Shown one piece after another: positions 5,914-10,679 of a DNA stretch of 10,679 bases (position 1 is the stretch's first letter; each line of letters starts with the position of its first letter). The DNA lies in NCBI GenBank assembly GCA_903944255.1, contig CAJARE010000155.1, forward strand, positions 1-10,679, in the 5' to 3' direction. The notes under the pieces were generated by a model that ran no database searches, was not told the DNA's origin, and saw nothing but the letters and a program-made list of their open reading frames with translations. A program made the position numbers and the translations under genes. This stretch comes from an uncultured beta proteobacterium (GTDB lineage: Bacteria; Pseudomonadota; Gammaproteobacteria; Burkholderiales; Burkholderiaceae).

Positions 5914-6840
5914 ATGACTATTTCCCTACACCCTTCAACATTGCCTGCAGTGCTATCGCCAGTATTAACGCCGTTCAAAGCAGATGGCAGCCCTGATGCA
6001 CAAAAGCTATTGAAGCAATGCAACTGGTTAGAGGCTAATGGTGTTGGTCAAGCAATCTTTGGCACAAACTCAGAAGCAAACTCTATGTCTGATCCACAAA
6101 AAATGAGTACGCTAACAGCGCTCATCGAAGGTGGACTCAATCCCGAACACATGATGCCGGGTACCGGCGCCACCTCGATTGATGCAACTGTTACCATGAC
6201 AAAACATGCGGTTGCACACAAATGTGCTGGTGTTCTCATGCTTCCACCCTTCTATTACAAAGACGTTACTGATGATGGACTCTTTGCCTATTTTTCGGAG
6301 GTGATTCAAAAAGTAGGTAGCTCAGCCCTGAAGGTTTACATCTACAACATCCCGCCCGTCACCAAAATTAATAAAAGCTTGTCATTGCTTGAGCGCCTAG
6401 CCAAAGAGTATCCAAAAACTGTCGTTGGTATGAAGGATAGTTCTGGTGACTGGGCTTATACAGAATCCGTTATTAAGTTGCTGGCGCCTTCTGGTTTCCG
6501 GGTTTATGCTGGTAGCGAGGTTTTCTTAATGCGCACCCTGCGAGCTGGTGGAGTTGGCTGTATTTCTGCTACTGCAAACGTCAATCCAAAAGCAATCGCT
6601 GATTTAGCAGCTCACTGGAGAGAATCCGATGCTGATCAACGTCAAGCAGACTTAGATAGTCTCCGCTCGATTTTTGCGCAATACCAAATGATTGCTGGCA
6701 TGAAAACTGCCGTTGCCCATTTTAGTAAAGATCCTGATTGGCTCAGAGTTCTTCCACCATTGATGCAATTAACTGCTGATCAACAAGCAAAGTTATTAAG
6801 TGAATTACAAAAAGCCCATTTTTCAATGCCTGGTCTTTAA
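5914..6840 (+). CDS. DapA/NanA-superfamily class I aldolase or dehydratase, not a true DapA
   Basis: A 308-residue TIM-barrel enzyme that forms a Schiff base with a 2-keto acid. The Schiff-base lysine is Lys174 (VGMKDSSGD) and the partner tyrosine is Tyr144 (YIYNIPP). The DapA signature GTTGE reads GTNSE at 50-54, so the second threonine of the DapA proton relay is Asn52. The arginine that binds aspartate semialdehyde in E. coli DapA (five residues after the Tyr) is Val149. Both changes argue against lysine biosynthesis. Within this operon, cleavage or dehydration of a 2-keto-3-deoxy sugar acid to pyruvate plus an aldehyde, or to a keto acid semialdehyde, is the likely role. The ribosome site GGAG (5905-5908) is 5 nt before the ATG. 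Family is firm; exact reaction is inferred. Confidence 0.9.
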   Translation: MTISLHPSTLPAVLSPVLTPFKADGSPDAQKLLKQCNWLEANGVGQAIFGTNSEANSMSDPQKMSTLTALIEGGLNPEHMMPGTGATSIDATVTMTKHAVAHKCAGVLMLPPFYYKDVTDDGLFAYFSEVIQKVGSSALKVYIYNIPPVTKINKSLSLLERLAKEYPKTVVGMKDSSGDWAYTESVIKLLAPSGFRVYAGSEVFLMRTLRAGGVGCISATANVNPKAIADLAAHWRESDADQRQADLDSLRSIFAQYQMIAGMKTAVAHFSKDPDWLRVLPPLMQLTADQQAKLLSELQKAHFSMPGL

Positions 6841-6854
6841 TTTAAGAATACATG

Positions 6855-6860
6855 AAGGAG
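6855..6860 (+). promoter_or_regulatory. Strong ribosome binding site deciding the binding-protein start
   Basis: AAGGAG lies 6 nt before the ATG at 6867. An earlier in-frame ATG at 6852 would put this site inside the coding region and has no ribosome site of its own, so 6867 is preferred. It is the best ribosome site in the operon, which fits high expression of a periplasmic binding protein. Confidence 0.85.
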
Positions 6861-6866
6861 ACATTA

Positions 6867-7817
6867 ATGAAGTTATTAAAAATCGTTGTACTATCGCTCA
6901 GCTTTTTATGGGCTAACGCGCAAGCACAAAATATCTCGATTGCTACCGGTGGTACAGGGGGCGTGTACTACCCAATGGGTGGTGGCCTAGCCTCAGTCTT
7001 ATCCAAGCATGTCCCAGGAATGTCAGCGACTGCTGAAGTGACAGGCGGTTCAGTTGATAACTTAAAACTCATTGGCACTGGCAAACCTTACGTTGGTTTC
7101 TCAATGGCAGATGCTGCTAAAGATGCTAAAGATGGTGATGATAAGTTCAAAGATAAGCCGATAGATTTACGAAACTTACTCATACTGTACCCAAACCTCA
7201 TGCACGTTGCTACCGTCGAATCTACTGGCATTAAGACCATGAAAGATTTAAAAGGTAAACGTGTCAGTACAGGCTCACCAGGAAGCGCCACTGAAGTCAT
7301 GGCCTTTCGCTTGCTAGAGGCTGCGGGTCTTGATAAGGACAAAGATGTCAAGCGTGAGCGCTTGAGCGTTGCAGAATCAGTAAATGCTGTTAAGGACCGT
7401 AAGATTGATGCCTTCTTTTGGGTAGGTGGGTTACCAACTGCAGCCGTTACTGATCTAGCAAACAGTCCCAGTATGAAAATTGTGATGATAGATACAGCCG
7501 CTGAAGTTCCTGCTATGAATAAAAAATATGGCAATCTTTACTTCCCATCCGAGATTACTAAGCAAACTTATAGCGGCATGGAAAAAGATAACAAAGTTGC
7601 AGCAGTTGCCAATCTTTTGGTTGTGAATGCCTCTATGTCTGATGCAGAGGCTTATAAAATAGTTAAAGCTATTTTTGATAATCAGCTTGAACTTGTACGC
7701 TCACATGCTGAATACAGAAATATCAAGTTAGAGAACCAAAAATCGAATGCCTCACCGATTGCCTATCATCCAGGCGCTTTAAAGTACTTTAAAGAAAAAG
7801 GCGTCAAGGTAAATTAA
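6867..7817 (+). CDS. TAXI-type TRAP transporter substrate-binding protein
   Basis: A 316-residue periplasmic binding protein. Residues 1-20 are a Sec signal peptide (MKLLK, hydrophobic core, cleavage expected at AQA|Q); there is no lipobox cysteine, so it is soluble. The mature N-terminus carries the family hallmark TGGTGGVYYPMGG (27-39), followed by TGGSVDNLKLI (59-69) and the SMADAA segment (79-84) that lines the ligand site. A GSPGSATE motif follows in the second lobe. TAXI proteins deliver solutes to a fused TRAP permease, which is the next gene. Known TAXI ligands are organic acids and amino acids; the neighbouring enzymes suggest a hydroxy or sugar acid here. The gap to the permease is 76 bp and contains a strong hairpin, which probably sets the protein ratio. 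Confidence 0.94.
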   Translation: MKLLKIVVLSLSFLWANAQAQNISIATGGTGGVYYPMGGGLASVLSKHVPGMSATAEVTGGSVDNLKLIGTGKPYVGFSMADAAKDAKDGDDKFKDKPIDLRNLLILYPNLMHVATVESTGIKTMKDLKGKRVSTGSPGSATEVMAFRLLEAAGLDKDKDVKRERLSVAESVNAVKDRKIDAFFWVGGLPTAAVTDLANSPSMKIVMIDTAAEVPAMNKKYGNLYFPSEITKQTYSGMEKDNKVAAVANLLVVNASMSDAEAYKIVKAIFDNQLELVRSHAEYRNIKLENQKSNASPIAYHPGALKYFKEKGVKVN

Positions 7818-7825
7818 GTCATATC

Positions 7826-7846
7826 GGGGTGAGTTAATCTCACCCC
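7826..7846 (+). terminator. Intra-operon hairpin between binding-protein and permease genes
   Basis: GGGGTGAG (7826-7833), loop TTAAT, CTCACCCC (7839-7846): a perfect 8-bp GC-rich stem starting 8 nt after the binding-protein stop, followed by TTCTGCTTT rather than a clean U run. It is best read as a leaky terminator or an mRNA 3' stabiliser that lets the binding protein be made in excess over the permease. It could also be a full terminator if the permease has its own promoter. Confidence 0.75.
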
Positions 7847-7893
7847 TTCTGCTTTAATGCGGTACATAAATATAAATAAAGATAGGTTCAGAC

Positions 7894-9909
7894 ATGAATC
7901 AAAATGTGATTGACAACGAAACCCAAGAAAAATTAGACGCCTTCATTAAGCAGGAAGAGGGCGACTCAAATAACTACAAGGGTCTACTGGCTATATTCAT
8001 CACGCTGGTGGCAGTGGGCATGTCATTGTTTCATTTGTATGCAGCCTACTCGATCGTTCCAACCCATCAACTCAGAGTCATTCACGTTGCCCTGGTCCTC
8101 TTTTTAGTCTTCTTAAGTTTTCCGATTGCCGCTCGTTTTAAAAACAAGTTGATGTTTTGGGATGTTTTGTTTGCCATAGGCTCAGTTGCCATCGCCTATT
8201 ACATTCTGGCCGGCGGCGATGATTTAATGGACAGAAACACTGCTCCAAATTCTACTGACGTCATGGTGGGTATTGTGCTCATCCTCCTGATCCTAGAGGG
8301 TGTGAGGAGAACCAATGGCATGGTACTGGTTACCGTTACAGTGCTTTTCTTGCTATATGCCTTCTTTGGCAACTACCTTCCCGCCCCATGGACTCACAAA
8401 GGTTATGACTTAGATCGGCTAGTGGGTTATATGTACATGAGTCTAGAAGGCATCTACGGCACTGCAGTCGACGTCTCTGCAACCCTGATTATTCTGTTCA
8501 CCATCTTTGGTGCCTTTTTGCAATTTACTGGCGCAGGAAAATTCTTCATCGACTTCTCTTTTGCTGCGATGGGCGGCAAATCATCTGGGGTAGGGAGAAC
8601 AATTGTTTTGTCATCATTCTTGATGGGCGGCCCTTCAGGATCAGGTGTTGCAACTACCGTTACGGTCGGCTCAGTTGCTGCACCTATGCTTGAAAAGGTA
8701 GGATACGAAAAAAATGCTGCAGGTGGTCTTTTAGCTGCAGGTGGACTTGGTGCCATCATCTCGCCACCAGTATTGGGTGCTGCCGCCTTCCTGATTGCTG
8801 ACTTCCTCAAAATCTCCTATTTAGATGTGTTGCTGATGGCAACCATCCCCACGATTCTGTTCTACCTTGGCTTATTTGTCATGGTTGAAATCGACGTACG
8901 TAAGTACGGCATGAAAAACATTCACTTTGAATCTGCAGAAAGTGCCTGGCAGTTAACGAAAAAATATTGGTTTCATTTTTTCTCCTTAATCTCCATCGTG
9001 GTGTTTATGATGATGGGCTTCTCGCCAGTGATGTCAGTCTTTTGGGCTACCGTTGTTTCTGCACTGTCTAGTATGCTGCGTGAAGATACTGCAATCATTT
9101 CCTGGGCCTGGTTTAAAGGAAAAGAACCTATCCTTTCTGGTCTTTATCAATCCAATTTAGTGAAGGCACTCTCGTCTGGCTCTACGGGAGTGTTAGCGAT
9201 TGCAGCAACGTGTGCAGGTGCAGGCCTGATTGTTGGCACCGTGACCCTCACCGGACTTGGTCTCAAATTTAGTTCGATCGTGATCCAATACGCGGGTGGC
9301 TCATTACTACTGACGGCTATTTTTACAGCATTGATTGTCTGGATCGTCGGCCTTGCAGTACCAGTAACTGCTTCTTATATTATTTGCGCTGTAATCGCTG
9401 CACCGGCACTGATTAACTTGGGCGTGCCTGCATTTGCCGCGCATATGTTTATCTTCTATTACGCCGTACTGTCAGAGGTATCACCCCCAACAGCCTTATC
9501 TCCATTTGCAGCAGCCGCAATTTGCAAAGGTAATCCCTATAGAACTACTCTACAAACTTGGAAATACGTTGCTCCAGCAATTTTGGTGCCATTTATGTTT
9601 GTCCTTGATAAGTCAGGCGTGAGCTTGCTCTTGATGGGCTCGACCAGCGCTTTAGAACAAGCAGATTGGTCGCAGATTGCATGGATATCGTTTACTGCTG
9701 TGATTGGCATCATTTGTTTGGCCGGCGGCTTACAGGGATGGTTTATTGAAAAAACCAAAGTATTTGAGCGCGTCATTATGGTGATCTCTGGGGTTGCTTT
9801 AGCTTATCCCTCGACAGAGGCTGATCTGATTGGCTTCATTGGATTTGCTTTGGTACTCGTCACCCAAATCTTTACTCACTTTAAACTCCACCCCCGATCT
9901 TCTTCCTAA
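7894..9909 (+). CDS. TAXI-family fused TRAP transporter permease (DctQM fusion)
   Basis: A 671-residue inner-membrane protein in which the small (DctQ-like) and large (DctM-like) TRAP subunits are fused. A charged cytoplasmic N-terminus (1-29) precedes the small-subunit helices (about 30-160), and the large subunit fills the rest. Its conserved signatures are GGPSGSGVATTV (245-256), APMLEKVGYEKNAAGGLLAAGGLG (263-286) and SPPVLGAAAF (290-299), which form the substrate and sodium-binding re-entrant hairpins of the family. The second inverted repeat shows VPVTASY and SEVSPPTALSPFAAAA. Transport is driven by the sodium gradient and depends on the TAXI protein encoded upstream. The ribosome site is weak (TAGG about 8 nt before the ATG), consistent with lower expression than the binding protein. 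It is the last gene of the operon. Confidence 0.95.
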   Translation: MNQNVIDNETQEKLDAFIKQEEGDSNNYKGLLAIFITLVAVGMSLFHLYAAYSIVPTHQLRVIHVALVLFLVFLSFPIAARFKNKLMFWDVLFAIGSVAIAYYILAGGDDLMDRNTAPNSTDVMVGIVLILLILEGVRRTNGMVLVTVTVLFLLYAFFGNYLPAPWTHKGYDLDRLVGYMYMSLEGIYGTAVDVSATLIILFTIFGAFLQFTGAGKFFIDFSFAAMGGKSSGVGRTIVLSSFLMGGPSGSGVATTVTVGSVAAPMLEKVGYEKNAAGGLLAAGGLGAIISPPVLGAAAFLIADFLKISYLDVLLMATIPTILFYLGLFVMVEIDVRKYGMKNIHFESAESAWQLTKKYWFHFFSLISIVVFMMMGFSPVMSVFWATVVSALSSMLREDTAIISWAWFKGKEPILSGLYQSNLVKALSSGSTGVLAIAATCAGAGLIVGTVTLTGLGLKFSSIVIQYAGGSLLLTAIFTALIVWIVGLAVPVTASYIICAVIAAPALINLGVPAFAAHMFIFYYAVLSEVSPPTALSPFAAAAICKGNPYRTTLQTWKYVAPAILVPFMFVLDKSGVSLLLMGSTSALEQADWSQIAWISFTAVIGIICLAGGLQGWFIEKTKVFERVIMVISGVALAYPSTEADLIGFIGFALVLVTQIFTHFKLHPRSSS

Positions 9910-9912
9910 ATT

Positions 9913-9946
9913 ATCAATAAAGCCCGCAGTTGTGGACTTTATTGAT
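9913..9946. terminator. Bidirectional terminator hairpin
   Basis: ATCAATAAAG (9913-9922) pairs perfectly with CTTTATTGAT (9937-9946). After one C/A mismatch the stem continues with CCGC/GTGG pairs (one G-U) closing on an AGTT loop. The A-rich and T-rich arms give T-rich sequence downstream on either strand. It lies between the permease gene and the convergent enolase-superfamily gene and can serve both. Confidence 0.75.
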
Positions 9947-9968
9947 TAGGATCAATCCTCACGCTCTA

Positions 9969-10679
9969 TCAAACAATTTTAGTCCAGGCAGATTTACCCG
10001 CATACTTTTTCACCGCAGCCTCATCAAATTCAAATCCGAGCCCTGGTGTTTTGTGCAAGATGAGGTCGCCATTCTTAAAGGTCAATTGTTTATTAATTAA
10101 CCTACGGAAATTTAATACCTGATCATCTAAAAAGAATTCTACGAAACGAGCATTTGGAGTGGCAGCTACTAGCGGTGCATGTAAATCATGCATCCAATGT
10201 GGGCAAACGATTACACCCTTTAAGTCTGCATAAGCAGAGATCCGGCGCCATTCTGTAATACCACCACATACCGCTGCATCTGATTGCAAAATTGCAGCAC
10301 CACCCGCATCAATTAACTCTCTGAAGCGCCAGCGTCCCGCCTCCATCTCACCAGTAGCAACGTTAATCTTGGTTTGTCGTGCTAGAGCTGCATGTAAATC
10401 AATCGCATCTGGTGAAAAAGGCTCTTCTATCCAGAATGGGTTATAGGCTTCAAAGCGCCGCACGTACTCTAAAGCAGTAGGTAGATCACGCCATGCATTA
10501 TTGGCATCTAAAGTTAATAAAATATCTTCGCCAATTGCCTTGCGGGCAGCCTTTACTCGTGCCTCCTCTTCGGATGGAGATAAGCGCCCTACTTTCATTT
10601 TGACGGCTTTAAATCCCTGCTTAACGTAGGACTCCATCTCCTGACCTAACTTAGCAGGCGTTTTTCCATCAAGGTAGTA
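9969..10679 (-). CDS. Mandelate racemase-subgroup enolase-superfamily enzyme (sugar-acid dehydratase-like), C-terminal part
   Basis: The C-terminal 236 residues; the N-terminal cap domain lies beyond the right edge. The frame stays open to 10679, so the internal Met at 10637 is not the start. Numbering from the first visible residue, the barrel carries KMK (Lys27, Lys29), DANNAW (Asp58, Asn60), Glu85 or Glu86 (WIEEPF), Glu111 (GEME), Asp134 (QSDAAVCGG), His161 (CPHWMHD) and Glu181 (FVEFF). The spacing matches mandelate racemase Lys164/166, Asp195, Asn197, Glu221, Glu247, Asp270, His297 and Glu317 almost exactly. Metal ligands (Asp58, Glu85/86, Glu111), the KxK base and the Asp-His dyad are thus intact, so the enzyme abstracts a proton alpha to a carboxylate. 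Members include dehydratases of sugar acids and racemases; the neighbouring aldolase-family enzyme favours a dehydratase. It converges on the TRAP operon. Confidence 0.92.
   Translation of the reverse strand, partial: YYLDGKTPAKLGQEMESYVKQGFKAVKMKVGRLSPSEEEARVKAARKAIGEDILLTLDANNAWRDLPTALEYVRRFEAYNPFWIEEPFSPDAIDLHAALARQTKINVATGEMEAGRWRFRELIDAGGAAILQSDAAVCGGITEWRRISAYADLKGVIVCPHWMHDLHAPLVAATPNARFVEFFLDDQVLNFRRLINKQLTFKNGDLILHKTPGLGFEFDEAAVKKYAGKSAWTKIV

Noticed and set aside
6852..6866. Earlier ATG for the TAXI binding protein
   Set aside because: The strong AAGGAG site lies after it and points to the ATG at 6867, which also begins a normal signal peptide.
7088..7534. Long minus-strand open frame of 148 codons inside the binding-protein gene
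   Set aside because: Shadow of the real gene; no ribosome site or domain signal. The same holds for the minus-strand frames at 913-1398 and 8454-8810.

Overview
The window reads as ordinary chromosome from a betaproteobacterium of the Burkholderiaceae with moderate GC content. A freshwater Polynucleobacter-like organism is my best guess. That rests on compact gene packing, the look of the proteins (cytochrome c', cytochrome b561, TAXI-type TRAP genes) and base composition. It is inference, because there is no rRNA or other marker gene here. I see no phage, insertion sequence, CRISPR array, tRNA or rRNA.

Left part (1-2681). Three minus-strand genes lie in a row: a 55-residue Pro/Gly-rich protein with a GTG start (598-765), a 45-residue single-helix membrane protein (416-553), and the N-terminal part of a YgiD-type extradiol dioxygenase that runs off the left edge (1-406). 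Head to head with them is a site-2 protease family membrane metalloprotease (794-1456). A periplasmic cytochrome c' (1559-2011) follows. It converges on a membrane cytochrome b561 gene (1998-2681, minus), and the two coding ends overlap by 14 bp.

Middle (2726-4886). An EntS-like major facilitator exporter (2726-3931) converges on a 3-hydroxyacyl-CoA-dehydrogenase-fold enzyme (3942-4886, minus).

Right part (4887-10679). A plus-strand operon encodes a D-2-hydroxyacid dehydrogenase, a DapA/NanA-superfamily class I aldolase or dehydratase that lacks the residues of a true DapA, a TAXI-type TRAP binding protein, and a fused TRAP permease. An 8-bp perfect hairpin separates the last two genes. A bidirectional terminator hairpin (9913-9946) divides the operon from a convergent enolase-superfamily gene of the mandelate racemase subgroup, which is cut by the right edge. 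All catalytic residues of that subgroup that fall in the visible part are intact.

Together the right half looks like an uptake and breakdown module for an unidentified sugar acid or hydroxy acid. The TRAP system would import it, the enolase-superfamily enzyme would dehydrate or epimerise it, the aldolase-family enzyme would cleave or dehydrate the resulting 2-keto-3-deoxy acid, and the two dehydrogenases would handle hydroxy/keto acid intermediates. The protein families are clear; the substrate and the order of steps are inferred. No transcription regulator for the module is visible.
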